Shown here: positions 1 through 12,377 of the stretch, one piece after another
Layout: each line of letters opens with the position of its first letter
Position numbering within the stretch: the first letter of the stretch is position 1
DNA from: Prochilodus magdalenae
Lineage: Eukaryota > Chordata > Actinopteri > Characiformes > Prochilodontidae
Assembly (NCBI GenBank): GCA_024036415.1
Contig: JAMWET010003177.1
Location: forward strand, 1,407,896 to 1,471,895
Length of the DNA stretch: 64,000 nt
Direction of reading: 5' to 3'
Position numbers and translations under genes: made by a program
Notes under the pieces: model-generated
Told to the model about the DNA's origin: nothing
Database searches by the model: none
Seen by the model: the letters and a program-made list of their open reading frames with translations, nothing else

Positions 1-1197
1 TCCTTTGACCAATAATTGACTATAGGAATGCTCATTTCATATAATCCCCCCCAAAATGAGATTTTCCGGCCCTCGGAGGTATCTATCCGTACAGAGAGCA
101 CTGAACACACTGCATCTCGTCATGGAAAATACACAGGCAGTTAATAAGAAGACATAAGCACACAGTCACTGTAGCTATTAACAGTAACAATGCAAGCTGA
201 AAGAACCAGGACTGCTGCCACAGTGTAGCGCAAGCCCAGTTCAGCAGCTACTTCTCACTCTTTAGTACAGTCTGATTCCACATGTTTAGTGGAAGCACAA
301 TGCGTCTGGACAGCATTCTGTTTACTGCTGGGTTTAAAGGTGGAAGGTTACAGTAATTAGAAGAGACATCAGCACTACTGTACTTAAGGCAGTTAGACTT
401 CTGTATGGGCTAAATATAGCTAAATAACGCTCTCTCAGGGAGTGTCTCAGCCTAAAGGGCTGCTGGAGATGTTTACGCTCAAGGCCAGGCACTGCTTTAG
501 GAAACTGGAACAGCAGAACGCAAACAGGAGAGGGAAAAACATAACCTGTTTAAACTCGCACTTCATGCATGGGGTCCACACAGGATGTAAACGACAGTAG
601 TGCAGTTTACAGTTGATCCTGTCGTATCCAGCCCCAGGCACATTTACACAAACTGAAAACTCCTACAACTGCCAGGAGAGATCTTCACACTGAAGCAACA
701 AACACCACCAACGCCACAGGAACGCACCCATGAAGATGTAGCAATATGAGGCAGAGGGGGTTTCTGTCAGGCGGGAATGACACTGACAGAAAAACGCAAT
801 CTGCCCGAATCTGCAGGAGTCGTCACAAAATCCTACATACAGGATACAAAACTGAACCAAACTTTAAAATAAAGGAGTCAAAAAGAGTGTTCTGGGACAG
901 GGCTACTTCTCGTTCCCTAAAGAACATTTAATGGAAGGAACCCGTCATGCTAAATGAAATGTGTGAGTGTGAAGATTCACTTTGGAGTTGAAGAATCTCC
1001 ACATACTGTTGAGGTTCATATTAATATCCAGCATGTCATTTGTGAGTTTCCTGGCACTGTAGTAACTCCGCTCCAGAGAGAGAAGCAGAACAAATAGGGC
1101 TTGAAGATAAGAAATGAAGGTTCCTGGCAAATACATGATTTATGGCTTAAACTGATATAGAAATATTACTACACGGGTGCTTAAACCTAGCCCTGGT
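1..1197. other. Non-coding sequence, nothing recognised
   Basis: Only short chance ORFs of about 60 codons occur on both strands, with no recognisable motif. No repeat family that I know could be matched. The stretch may be unique intergenic or intronic DNA. Confidence 0.5.
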
Positions 1198-1330
1198 GAC
1201 CCACCCCCTCCAGAGTTCCGATCACAATCAAACACCTCATCCAGGTAATGAAAGACTTTGGGGGCATCAGAATTTTAGAGGGTGGTTGAGCTCCAGGCCC
1301 AGTATTGGGCACCATGATTTACATGAGTGA

Positions 1331-1510
1331 TTCCCAGCCCTGGTTCGGAGACCCCTAGCCCTGCATACGTCCATTTGTGTTTTGCTGCCGAAACACACCC
1401 ACCTTGACTCAGGAAGGGATTGCTAATTAGTTGATTAGTTGAATCAGGTATGTCGTATGCAGGCCAAACACTAAAAAGCTCAGGGCGCATGGTCGTCCAG
1501 GGTTGGGAAC
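1331..1510. repeat. hAT-like palindromic MITE fragment
   Basis: The left end reads ttcccagccctggttcg and the right end is its approximate inverse (ccagggttgggaa). The interior carries the attagttgattagttgaat block typical of short palindromic fish repeats of this kind. It has no coding capacity. Assignment to hAT rests on similarity to remembered fish elements; the inverted ends are seen directly. Divergence between arms suggests an old copy. Confidence 0.6.
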
Positions 1511-1619
1511 CAAAGATGTAAACATGATGTAAAGGCTCTACTGGTCTTTCCATCAGGAATATTTACTACACTGAAAGAGTAACTAGAGCTTTTAAACTGT
1601 TCACAAAAGAGAGATACAT

Positions 1620-1623
<4 letters not shown>

Positions 1624-1659
<36 letters not shown>
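1624..1659. repeat. (TA)n microsatellite
   Basis: About 35 bp of near-perfect TA dinucleotide. Confidence 0.95.
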
Positions 1660-1663
<4 letters not shown>

Positions 1664-2360
1664 TATTAGTAGAGTATAGTGTTCTTTCAATGTAGCTGGT
1701 CACCATAGCACTGTCACATGATGCAAGACAAATTTTGTTCAGAAAATAAGTACAGCATGACAAGGGCTATCATAGTTTGCAAAATACCATTTCAGAATTC
1801 AGACTTCTGGTTGCTTAAAGGCAATGCGTTTAGGGGGATAGTGATGGTTCTTTTTGGCCAATCATTAGTCGGCGTTTCATATCATCTTGGGGTATCAGCT
1901 CATCTCACTTAGATCCTTTATGGAATTTATACCAAATATCGTACCATGTGTAAGGTTTGCCAATAATAAAACCCAAAAAAGTCGAGCAGAGTCAAGAGCT
2001 GGTACCATGGGGTGGAAAAGCACCATATGGCATCTCTCCAAAGAGCCCCGTTTTGGCTGCTTCACTGTCAAGAGTGTAGAATTGTAGAAGAGTGTAGAGA
2101 ACCATTTAGAACAAATCTGACATGGCAAAAAAAAAGAATAAAAAGAAAACTGCATAATAGTGTGACAAACATGTACGAGCGTGCCAACGTTATGCCAGTC
2201 GAAAGTGCATACTGTGAAAGTGAGCAGTTAGAGGCAAGCTGAAGAAATGTTTGTGTCCTCTTCCTGCCTCAGTGGTTTATGAGTCATAACGCTCATATGC
2301 CATGACCACTATGAGAAAAACAACACATATTTACTTTATAGCACCATTATGAGAGACACA
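1660..2360. other. Non-coding sequence, nothing recognised
   Basis: Overlapping short ORFs on both strands show no domain or composition that suggests coding. Confidence 0.4.
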
Positions 2361-2610
2361 AACAACAGACGAGAGAGACTGTGGCCAAGAGAGACAGAGC
2401 GAAAGAGAAAAGGAGAGAAAAGTAGACAGACAGACAGACAGACAGACAGAGTGACAAACAGAAAGATAAACATGCCTATAAGTTAAGCTTATGTGTCAGT
2501 GGTAAAGATTTACAGAGTAAATATTTTCTGTGCCTCTCTCACTCTGTCTCTCTTTCTCTCTCTCAGTCGCCCCCCCTCTTATTTTCTCCCCTGCTCTCTC
2601 TCTCAGGGGG
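2361..2610. repeat. Purine-rich block with (GACA)n, then CT-rich block
   Basis: A GA-rich stretch contains a (GACA)n tract at 2425-2450. About 80 bp later a CT-rich stretch (2533-2605) follows, so opposite-strand purine bias flips across the region. Low-complexity sequence with no gene. Confidence 0.8.
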
Positions 2611-2644
2611 TAGTATTCTGCTGGGATGGAAAAAGCCGAATGTC

Positions 2645-2652
2645 TATAAAAG
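2645..2652 (+). promoter_or_regulatory. Isolated TATA-box-like motif
   Basis: A perfect TATAAAAG octamer lies just after the CT-rich block. There is no nearby CCAAT box or GC-rich element, and no exon is recognisable downstream, so chance occurrence is likely. Confidence 0.12.
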
Positions 2653-2659
2653 AGAGGTT

Positions 2660-3490
2660 TACTGAGCTCTAACAGCCTGTGTATTTATATCCATTAAAAA
2701 CACACATAACTAACACTTTGGACACTTCAGGAACACTGCATTCTGGGAGATTTTAGCAAATAAAACAAAATGGGAAAAACACACTTCTTGAGGACACTGA
2801 CACACACCCATTACCATAACACACACTCACAAACCAGGCCTGTTTTGTTGGCACCCTGTTTGCGTGTCCTTGTTGTGCCCTGGGTGCTCACTAGAGAATG
2901 AGTGGGTCGGTGTGATCCTTCCACCTTCGCCGCCAACGTGGCTTGGGCTTGAGGAGTGCAGAGTACCCAGAGAATCCTCTCAGAACACCACTGCCTCACT
3001 TTGATTTAGTCCTGTGAGCTTCAGGACAGGCCTGAGTGAGCTCATACTGCACCCCAGCACTCCGGTCACTATCTCACCGGGTGGGGCGGCCTGCACTCTG
3101 CCAGCTCTTTTCAGGGTCACTCACTTAACTGTCTGTAAATTCTCTGTCCCATGCGCAGCACACATCATTTAAAAGTTTAGACCACTCGCCATATCAACAT
3201 GGTCTGTTTTTTCTTGTATAGTAATAACTATAACTATATCTAATAACTAATATCTACACTATGCAGATATAAACAGACACTAAAAGGTATTTTAGATGTT
3301 TCTTCAGACTGTTTGGCCTACAAAATAACAAAATTAAAACTTTGCATTGTTTCTGAATAGAAGATTGACAGCTAAGCAGTTAACAGTGCCTATTTTTGTC
3401 ACAATAAAAAGTTAATTACAGCATCATTCTTAGCTTTCTCAGTCATTTTGAAAACATCTATAAATTCGTTTTTCATTCTGGACAAAATGT
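2660..3490. other. Non-coding sequence, nothing recognised
   Basis: No recognisable repeats, RNA genes or coding signatures were seen. Confidence 0.4.
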
Positions 3491-3497
3491 CAAACAT

Positions 3498-3533
3498 TAG
3501 ATAGATACTTGTATTGATCCCATGGGGAAATTC
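3498..3533 (-). mobile_element. LINE 3' tail fragment (minus strand)
   Basis: On the minus strand this reads gaatttccccatgggatcaa followed by tacaagtatctatcta. This is a common 3' terminus of fish non-LTR retrotransposons, ending in short TCTA repeats. Only the tail is present. A second copy with a much longer tail array is at 16118-16235. Confidence 0.5.
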
Positions 3534-4740
3534 AGACATTATGGCATAATAATGACATAAAATTTTAATGCCATTATATTTTACATTGTTAACACATTGT
3601 AATAGTGAAGCCCTGTTGTTTGTTGCTATGACAGACCCCATGACGGTTGCCCTGTATTTTTTAGCTAAAGGCTTTTTGTGCTAAATCAAGACCTATGGAT
3701 TAATCAACGAGCAGCAAAATGACAAAAGCATTAGCCAAGCAGAAAGCTCCAGTTACCCTTGAGAGCCTCCACTGTAACAAGAATCAGCAAGTTGCCAGCA
3801 GTAAGAGTGAGAGGGCTACAGTTACAAAATAGCTGGAACCTTTCACTAGATATACAATATACAATGTGTACTATATACAGCGGCGTGATTATAAAGTTTT
3901 GACACCATTGATCAAATTACTGGGGTTGTTGGTTTCTGAGTAAAATAGGTTACACATCCTCTACAGAGAACACACTTCTGAACAATACGCAATTACCTTT
4001 TATTCACTGAATTTAATATTCCAAAACAAACAAACAAACAAACAAATAAATAAATAAATTAAATAAAACGTTTTTGCCTGTGCCTGGGTGTGTATGTTTA
4101 ATTTTGTATGCTTTATTGTAATAAACTGATTTCTTGTACCACATTTTAAATACAAATTATTTAAAAAAATATTTCCAGTTTTAGAAAAGCATGTTGTTTG
4201 ACCAGGAGTGTTCAAAGTGCATATGACTGTACATAAAATGGTTGGAACATGAAGCTACTGTTGGATATCAAGCAAATTTCATACACAAGTATGACAATGT
4301 TACTCAGTTATTGAAGCTTATTATTTATATTCACATTGTTATAATATATATGAATATTTTTCAGGTTTCGGGTTCAGATTTGAGCAAATTATCCAAATAT
4401 GATTAAACTAAAGTAAAAAAAAAATGTGAATAATACCAACTTACCATATTAACCAATAAGCAGCCTTAGAAACCATTAAATCAAAACTTTTAATGGAAAC
4501 AAACGTTTGCACTGCACTGTAATTTTGACTCTTGATCTTAATTAAACAATCTTCACAGTCCCCTAACAATCTGGATTTATCCATCAATAAGTCAAGACAT
4601 TTCTGTACCACATGTTGGGATCGGGGAATTCTGTGACGGCTCGACCTGGACCTATATGTAATGCTTGGGCAATGTTAACAAAGTCTGTCTTCTGAAGTGA
4701 GTTAAATGCAGTGAGGCAGTAGATCAAAACTGAACTCAGC
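3534..4740. other. AT-rich non-coding sequence with an AAAC/AAAT tract
   Basis: A tetranucleotide tract (AAAC then AAAT) lies at 4021-4068. The rest is AT-rich with no recognisable feature. Confidence 0.5.
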
Positions 4741-4759
4741 AGACCTGACTGCAGGTGTA

Positions 4760-4850
4760 CGTGCAGTAATTACTTTGATTAGGTCTACTGTATTGTTACT
4801 GTAATGGATTACTGACTAATGGATTAGAAAAGCTGCTTGGGCTAATCCTG
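4760..4850. promoter_or_regulatory. Candidate homeodomain-site cluster
   Basis: Two GGATTA hexamers (4806-4811, 4821-4826), one TAATCC (4843-4848) and one TAATTA (4767-4772) lie within 82 bp in otherwise non-repetitive sequence. GGATTA/TAATCC is the motif bound by K50 homeodomains of the Otx/Pitx/Crx type. Clustering suggests a possible enhancer, but no conservation data are available and AT-rich DNA produces such motifs by chance. Confidence 0.25.
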
Positions 4851-5121
4851 TTAAATGACACCCCGACCCTGCTGCCAATAAAACTTGTGTGAAATTGTAT
4901 TATCAGTGATTAGTCTTGCATGGCTTTTGCATATACTTACAATCCTATTGCTCATTCCTCTTAGTTTTGAGCGACAGGGTACAAGAGAAAATGCCCCACC
5001 CCCTTTATTCACCAGAGGTGCCTGTAAAGCCTGTAATTCTGTTACTGTTCCAAAGTATTCAGTACTCCTGTGAAAGCAATATGCAGACTATTATAATTGT
5101 ACATGACAGTTATGTAAGCTA

Positions 5122-5286
5122 GTGGTCACCAACTTTCCTCCTGGAGATCTGTCTTCCTGACCTGATCCTGATCTGCCTGATCAAGGACTTCTGAAGACAA
5201 TAACTAGATTGATGAGGTGTGATTGAGGAGGGTTAAAGCAAAACGCTGTAGGACAGCAGATCTCCAGGAGCAGGGTGATGACCACC
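5122..5286. repeat. hAT-like palindromic MITE
   Basis: The left arm contains cctcctggagatct and the right arm contains its inverse agatctccaggag, flanked by gtggtcacc and gatgaccaccc. It is a 165 bp inverted-repeat element with no ORF. A related, more decayed copy is at 55756-55965. Confidence 0.7.
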
Positions 5287-5504
5287 CTAGATTAGATTCA
5301 TTAGAACAGATTCATTATCTTAATGTCTGTCTTTAGAAATCACTGAACAGTCAAGGCTATGGATGTTTCTAGAATGAATGGATACACTACCCAGAGAGTA
5401 GTCCATGTAGGATTCATAGGCCACATTCTCAGCAAAGTCATTCCAGACTGGATCTGTAGCAAAACGAGGAACTGAAATGTTAATAGTTAAAAATCTACCG
5501 TCTC

Positions 5505-5910
5505 AGACTTTGCTAGGGCTCAGGAGTCACATCCTGTCTTGTCTTACTCCTGTTTGCCTGTTTTCTCTGTGTCTCCTCCATGTGCCTTTTATTTAATATC
5601 CTGTTTCATGTGCTTCTGTTTGTTTTGTTTTTTGGCTCCTCCTGTCTCCACCCTCTTGTCAGGCCCCTCACCTGTCCTTAGTTTGTAGCTCCGCCCCTTC
5701 CCAGGTGTTCCTTGTTAGTCCTTGTTCATTTATACTCCCTGCTGTTCCCTTTGTTCTTGCTTGTTGTTTTGTCTCCATGCCTGTTGCTTCTGTAACCAAG
5801 CTCAGTGTTTCTTAGTTTGCTAGTGGTTTTTGGTTTCTTTGGTTTTGTTTAATCTTATTTGTTCTTTATTAAAGACTTGCGCTTATATCCTGCCTCCTCG
5901 TCTCGGCTAA
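5505..5910 (+). mobile_element. LTR-like retroelement fragment (possible solo LTR)
   Basis: A T/C-rich stretch contains an ATTAAA polyadenylation-type signal followed by agacttgcgcttatatcctg and cctcctcgtctc, resembling the 3' part of fish Ty3/gypsy LTRs. A second copy in reverse orientation at 21600-21860 shares the blocks ccctttgttcttg, ttttgtctcc and tctttggttttgttt, so this is a dispersed family. No flanking gag/pol is visible. The LTR assignment is inference. Confidence 0.5.
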
Positions 5911-6042
5911 ATTTTCACCCCTTAACTCAAATAAGCTTTGTGATAAAACTCAAAAGTGACACAGTGCACAAAATCCTTATTCTTTTTTCATTAGAAGAAA
6001 ACTGAATCATCTGCATTATTTACCTGTGGAAAACATATTGCC

Positions 6043-6170
6043 ACTGTCCAAAATGGTAACATTACAGGAGAGGGCAAAACTTTCTTGACTTTCGATGTAA
6101 ATTAACAAAGATTTTATTGAAAAGGATTTTTGGAAGACCTCTATTGATCCATTTACCATATTTAAGCTCA
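6043..6170 (+). repeat. Interspersed repeat, family C (copy 1)
   Basis: Contains ccaaaatggtaac, ttacaggagaggg and caaaac, shared with the copy at 29733-29990; a further diverged copy is at 62140-62400. Non-coding. I do not know its class. Confidence 0.5.
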
Positions 6171-7790
6171 AACAATGTAAAAAAAAAATCAACAAAACAG
6201 CAGCAATGTACAATACAATTAAACGACTTTCTTTAAAATAGGCAATTTTATTGATCTAGCATCATTTACTAAAACTGCTAATACATTTCCAGCTCAGCTT
6301 ATTTTTCTGGACTTGATTTACTGGTGGTGATCCAACTTGTCATATTAGTGCGGGTTTTAAAGAAAATATATCTGAAGAGGAAAAACAAGACAAAGATAGT
6401 AAAGGAAAAAAGTGAAATGTCTCCAACAATATACATATCTAATACACTTATAGATCAAAGCAGCTGCTAATGACAACTGACTGAATTTCAGTAATTTCAG
6501 TTTGATTTAGCTCAAAGATCTTATTTGAATACATGAAATCAGTTCCCCTCATACAGAACAGTTGAGTAGATTGGGTTAGTCTATATCCTATTTCAACAGA
6601 CCTCCCATTTGAGTGTGTGTCTTGTGATGGAAATGTCCTGAGGCTTTCAGAATGTTCAGTATTGTAAATGGGTCAATTCACTTGATATGAGCTGGATTTT
6701 CTTTTTTGATAACACGCAGCCAATTCTGTGTTTTTTGAGTGTATATCAATTAATTACAGTTAATTTCAGTTTGTCTCGCAGTGTCTGTTCTTCTTTCAGG
6801 CTAACAGCCACAATGTTACTTTGAAGTCATTGTCATGCAGTTCCCTTCCCAGAAAAGCAAGAGCAGTTTGGCTAAATCAGGCTAGCTAGCATATTTTACA
6901 GACAATGAGAAACCTCAGGCTGAGATTGATGCTTTTTGAACTTTGTTGTGTTGAGTCTGAAACTGGAGCTGAGGTTTTAATGAATGTCTGAAGAAAGGAG
7001 ACTTGTGGCTTCTAGTATGAATCTGAGGAACAGAGTGGTCTGCACTTAAACCTATTTTACACTTCAACAATGAGCTGGAAATACACGCCCGACTGGCTCT
7101 GCAATGGCTGAGTTCCATGGTGGAGACGTATTCATTATATCATGCCGTGAACAGAAAATTGCCCAATAACTATCAAATGCACAACTCTTACCAAGCAACC
7201 AATATATGGACAAGGTTATGAAACACAATTTGAGAGAACACAACTGAAAACAGACGCACATCCAGATATGATATAAATAAATAAGCCCTATATAGCCTTT
7301 CATTGGAATTTTAAGGTGATGTGAAGGTGAATGAGGGCTTTGCATGAAGGCCAGTTTTATTGTTTCTGTTTATTTTCAGTTATCGTTTGATTTGAAGTGA
7401 TGATTTACACTGTGGAAGGATAATTAGAGTCAGTGAGGCCCTATCCAGTTTTCCACAGGTCAGTTTTTGATTAGTCTACAGGTTGTGTTAAGCCATTAAA
7501 GCTCTATATAGTTTGCATGCTTTTCAAATCATTATCCCCAAAATGAAGCATGAGTATGAGGTGAAGATCTAAAGATCTGCGTGCAGTCCCCCTGCTGCAG
7601 AGTTCTCCTGGACTGCGTGCTACGGGTAGGCTGAGAGGGGCCTTTTGAGGTTTCTCTATTTGACTTCACCTCACCCTCAGTAGGTTGTCTTGCTGTGGTT
7701 GTAAGCAGTTTTGCAGTATGTTGAGAGCCTTAGGAGGGAGTTTGTGTCAAAGATGACAGGCGGGGTAAACGCTTTAACACAAAACCACAA
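6171..7790. other. Non-coding sequence, nothing recognised
   Basis: AT-rich sequence with only short chance ORFs. Confidence 0.4.
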
Positions 7791-7794
7791 GAGC

Positions 7795-8015
7795 ACTCTC
7801 TCTCACTCGCCATCTCTGTCTCTCTCTCTCACTCTCACTCTCCCTCTGAACTCGCCTGGTAGGTTTTTGCATGCCTTTTCTCTGACTGTATGAAACTGCA
7901 GAATTATAATTAATTAGTGGTCGGAAAAAATAGCGACTGGTTGGCTTCGAGTAAATTATATAGTAAGCTTCCAGAAAGAGGGCCAGTCGGGAGAGAGTGA
8001 GAGAGAGAGCGGGTG
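7795..8015. repeat. CT-rich tract and following GA-rich tract
   Basis: A CT-rich stretch (7795-7850) is followed by a GA-rich stretch (7990-8012). The two are roughly complementary and could pair, but the sequence is low-complexity. Confidence 0.7.
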
Positions 8016-8097
8016 ACTTCTGCCACAGCAGAATAAACACACACACAGATGCACGCATATACAGATGTATATATCTACACATGTACTGTATATATAT

Positions 8098-8445
8098 ACA
8101 CGACCAGTCAAAAGTTTAGACACACCCAACTAAATGACTTAAAGACCTTACAGTCTTACACTTAACAGTTCCAACTGATAAGATGTCTGAAATAGTGCAT
8201 ATCCTGATATATCACATATACTCTTGATGTACCACAGTATGAAAGTTTTGCTATGTGGCCACCTCTAATATATTTTGATATAAAAAAATACTAAAAATTA
8301 AAATGAAACAGTGTAAAAGCTCTAGTTTCCTTTTTAATTTAGTGAATATTCACAATGGACAGACCAATAGAATCATTCCAAAACTGCTTAGAAGAATATC
8401 TTGTTATATCAGCCTCCAATGCAGGCAAAGTAGGCTGAATAATAA
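8098..8445 (+). mobile_element. Interspersed repeat, family A (Tc1/mariner-type end), copy 1
   Basis: Begins with accagtcaaaagtttagaca, a terminal sequence characteristic of Tc1-like fish elements, and continues through tcttacacttaacag, ctgatatatcacatatactc and gacagaccaataga. The same blocks in the same order occur at 25165-25430, in part at 30643-30712 and 59575-59815. No transposase is visible, so it is likely a non-autonomous derivative or a 5' fragment. Confidence 0.6.
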
Positions 8446-9002
8446 ATGACCAGTAATTTAGACTGATGTGGGCAGTAATTATTGAGCTACTCATACAAAA
8501 GTAGTGTGTCACAAGTGCTAACGCAACACGCCAGGCGTCTTAGCATGGAGTTGTAAAGGTTTCTAATAGTGCCTGTGATACTCCATGCCATGCAGCTCGA
8601 ATATTCTCACCCAGTTCCTGCAGGGTTTGCGGTAGGGGTGAAGTGACACCATGACACCATTGCAGTCTTTGGCGAGGCTGACATGGTGCTAAGGGACAGT
8701 CGTCATAACGGTCTGCGTGCATGTAGTCCTGCATCATGCAGCCGTCTGCCAATGATGCTGGCACTAGCAGGATGCCTTATGCTCCATCACTGCTTGTTGA
8801 ATGTCCACATTCGTGACTGTTTGGTCAGTTAAGTACAGAGATAAGGCCCGTCCTTGCTCACATCATATGTGCGGCTGACCCTTGATTTCCAGTGAAGCAG
8901 GCATTAAGTAAAATTCATTTCTGAGCCTTTTAGGCCATCTGATAAGCCCTTACTGAGAAAAGCAAACAGGAGACAACTTGCTGTAAACCTAGACACCTAG
9001 AA

Positions 9003-9004
<2 letters not shown>
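8446..9004. other. Non-coding sequence, nothing recognised
   Basis: No domain, RNA or repeat family was recognised. Confidence 0.4.

Positions 9005-9039
<35 letters not shown>
9005..9039. repeat. (CA)n microsatellite
   Basis: About 35 bp of perfect AC dinucleotide. Confidence 0.95.
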
Positions 9040-9041
<2 letters not shown>

Positions 9042-9593
9042 ATCATAAATATGATCTCGTTTATTTATTTTCAGGTTTCTGTCCACACACAATATACACT
9101 TAGGGTTTAATAGTTTGTTTTACCAGCTCAGAGATACAAACAGGCACAGGGTTGTATTCAAGGCTGTGTGGGATGCATGTAATCCAGAAGGCAGTGCTGA
9201 ACACTGAACAAACTTACTATTCAGAGAATACCCTCAGGGACATACTGCCATCTGCACTGATTCACTGTATGCAGGGTCATACCTCTGCATGTAAGTGAAG
9301 CTTTTACCCTCTCCTCTATGACCCTTGTGTAGTTTTGCAAGTTACATGGACCTTTTGTTGCTCTGCTCATTGGTGCATTTTAGCTATGGTTGTTTTTATT
9401 CGCAGTGCTGGTTCCACCCCACTAAACCAAGTTCCAGTCTTTGAGCTCAGAGCAGAGAAAGGCAGAAAGATTGTGCTGCTGCTGTCTCGCACACTGCGCT
9501 CTGGGTCATGTTGTTTATTTTAACTGGAAACGTTTTTCTAACATTTTGATTAATGTGGTGCCCTGAGTGCTGTGGCACCCACATCATACAGAT

Positions 9594-9598
<5 letters not shown>

Positions 9599-9642
<44 letters not shown>
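9599..9642. repeat. (CA)n microsatellite
   Basis: About 44 bp of perfect CA dinucleotide, 85 bp from the next array. Confidence 0.95.
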
Positions 9643-9645
<3 letters not shown>

Positions 9646-9725
9646 TCCAGACAGATAACTGCTTTCTCTCCCTGTCAGTGTGGAGCATTAAAGAGAGCTC
9701 TTTGAAAGTGAGAGCAGTTCTCTGG

Positions 9726-9726
<1 letters not shown>

Positions 9727-9760
<34 letters not shown>
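9727..9760. repeat. (CA)n microsatellite
   Basis: About 34 bp of perfect CA dinucleotide. Confidence 0.95.
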
Positions 9761-9762
<2 letters not shown>

Positions 9763-10183
9763 TGAAAGCTTTGATTTTCCACTCTGTGACTGCTGACCTC
9801 TAAATATTTACAGTGGTTGGCAAAGGCAGTGACCAGTTGTGTGTGTGTGCATGTGTGTGCACACACTTCTGAGTGTGTGAAAGACTAATTCTGCATTTTA
9901 TTCTCAGTATGTACACGAATAGGAGACTTCAGCATTTCAGCAAATTTTACACTCATCTTAAATAAACGTATAGAAAGAGTGGGAAAGATGTGCTTTCATG
10001 TCTAATCAGTTTTAGACAAATCTATTCATCTTTAAGCCACACTTGCTGTTCAGCTGACCTCTCCACATTCCACCTACAAATGTGTTCTTTCCATTGAACA
10101 CTTAAGATCTTCAAAGAAAAATGCAAATACATATTTTTTGTTATAATTTATTATAAATACAAATATTTTATATGATTGTTGTT

Positions 10184-10356
<173 letters not shown>

Positions 10357-10364
10357 TTGTATAA

Positions 10365-10560
10365 TAATCATATAGTGCCTTTCAAATATCTAAGGACACT
10401 GTACAATTTACAAGGGTGAAAACAGATAAATTAGAGGGAGAAAAGGAAGAAAAGACGAGCTCTGAAGGTGGAAAGAGTGGTAGAGCCTGTGTGGTGGGGC
10501 ATGAGGATGCAACAGAGCCAGGGGGGCAAGGCTATAAAGGTCAATAGCAGGATTTTTATA
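10365..10560 (-). mobile_element. LINE 3'-end-like fragment (minus strand)
   Basis: The plus strand reads atatagtgcctttcaaatat, then aggacactgtacaat, which is the reverse complement of a 3' end of the type found in fish LINEs that terminate in TTA or TAA repeats. It directly adjoins the trinucleotide array at 10184-10353, so that array probably grew from the element's tail. No ORF survives. The class (L2/CR1-like) is inferred. Confidence 0.4.
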
Positions 10561-11209
10561 AAAAGGTGTGTTTTATTCCACTGATACAATGCATTGGTTT
10601 GAGTCAAAAGGGTTCAATCCTGACACAGAAACATGTCCAATAATTGTGGCATCTAGATACAGTAAAGATAAACCTTCAAAATCATTAAGAAGGGACAGTG
10701 GAACCAATCACTTCTATTTCCAGTGGCCGGTCTAGGCCTGGGAGTTTTAGATGTGTCTGACTGTCAGAATGAGCTGCAGTCTAACCAGGTGTCAGACAGT
10801 TCTTAGGAATGTAAAACAGTGGCAGTAGATGCATGATAAGCCACTATAAAACTGCTACTTACAAAATAATGTACATATTAAGATCTTTAGTTAAAAATCT
10901 TTAACATATACTTTAATAGCTTTAGTTAAAACATAAACAATGTTTAGTTCCAATAAATGGCCTCACATATTACACACATAGCACTAACAGTACTAGTGAG
11001 TTTGGCTAGATCAGATATGCAGCACATACACTACAGGCTAACATACAACATAACTTTGATATAATAATGAAATTATTTTGAGTCTTATTAACCGATGCTT
11101 GTAAACTGCAAACTCCATAATTGAATTTATTTGGATGGTTTACCATACATATTAGTGAGTAGATGATAAATCAGACGAGAAACTGAGGTTGTTTTGTATT
11201 AACTTTGTG
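10561..11209. other. Non-coding sequence, nothing recognised
   Basis: AT-rich, no recognisable feature. Confidence 0.35.
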
Positions 11210-11400
11210 GAACTTTCCTGGGGAAAACTCACATGCGTTATAAAGGGTTGTCTCTACCAAGCCCCAGCTAGCGGAAAGGCGGAGGTGCTCAGACGATTAA
11301 TGAGAACCCTATCATTTTCTTTAGGTGGGGTTTGGTAGACACAGCTTATTATAACATATTAAAGCACAGGAGCTTTCCCCAAGGAACGTGGGAGAGTCAA
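11210..11400. repeat. Foldback element (imperfect inverted repeat)
   Basis: The left arm contains ttcctggggaaaactcacat, gttataaag and gtctctaccaagcccca. The right arm contains the inverse of each in reverse order (tggggtttggtagaca, ttataacat, agctttccccaaggaa). The loop is about 60 bp. Arms are 60-70 bp with mismatches and small indels. No coding capacity. Probably a decayed MITE. Confidence 0.6.
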
Positions 11401-11537
11401 GGTTATAGTCCAAACTGTAGCTTTACCTACAATTATGACTGGATAATTTAGTACACATAAAACACATCATGTTTTCATGTTTTTCTGGTTTTGGGTTATA
11501 TGCGGGCAGAAGTGTTGAGGTCATTTGCTAATGGCCC

Positions 11538-11599
11538 TACACTACCAGTCGTAAGTTTAGGTCAGGGTGAGTGTGTCTAAACCTTTGGCTGGTAGTACA
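11538..11599. repeat. Short hairpin of Tc1-type ends
   Basis: The left end tacactaccagtcgtaagtt and the inverted right end aaacctttggctggtagtac face each other with about 20 bp between. The ends resemble those of family A (8098, 25165). It looks like two element termini left after loss of the interior. Confidence 0.5.
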
Positions 11600-12324
11600 T
11601 GGCCATATGCCATTTGTTGATTACTTGGAAACTCGTCTTTTTTAGCCTTTAGTGTTGGCAGGTATCGAGCTCTGAAGCCATAGTAAGTTTAATGCATGCT
11701 TTTTCAGTAATCAAAAACTAGAGGAGAAAAAGAGACGGCAGGAAAGTGTAAATTAAATCAAATCAATGTGTTTTAGCAGCTTTCAACATGCATTTTCAGC
11801 TGACAGTGAACATGTAAATCAATGATAAAATTCACAAAAATTTAGTTAGTTCAGTGAAACTGGAATGAATAACAATTTTAAGAGGTGGAATTAAACGTTT
11901 ACCAGCTCCTCTAAGGCTTGTCAAATCCCACAACAGTAGTGAGGTACAGAATGCGTTTGTGAGTGGAGCATGGATATGACCACTCAATGTTTAAAAGTTT
12001 AGGCCTGTCCATATTAAAGAGAAGGAGATGCGGAATATATGAGCTGAAGTACAGAATGCTCTATGTCATGGATGATTGGACTGCAGGTCATGCACCCAGC
12101 GTTTTTTTACAGCTGCTTTCAAACACCTCTACCAGCAAACTTCCCTGCATCATACAGACTTTTCCAATCTGGACTCATGCATAGTTTTGAGCTTATCAGA
12201 TGTTTAACACTTTGGTGTGTGTGTGTACGTGTCTTTCCTTGTTAAAGTTAATGGGCTTAAGCAAAACAGGAGCCCTTCCAGTGCAGCAGCTGTAAAATGC
12301 AGAAAATTACATCACACAGGAGCT
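11600..12324. other. Non-coding sequence, nothing recognised
   Basis: No recognisable repeat or coding signature. Confidence 0.35.
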
Positions 12325-12335
12325 ACACACACACA

Positions 12336-12375
<40 letters not shown>
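12325..12375. repeat. (CA)n microsatellite
   Basis: About 50 bp of AC repeats with one AT interruption. Confidence 0.95.
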
Positions 12376-12377
<2 letters not shown>

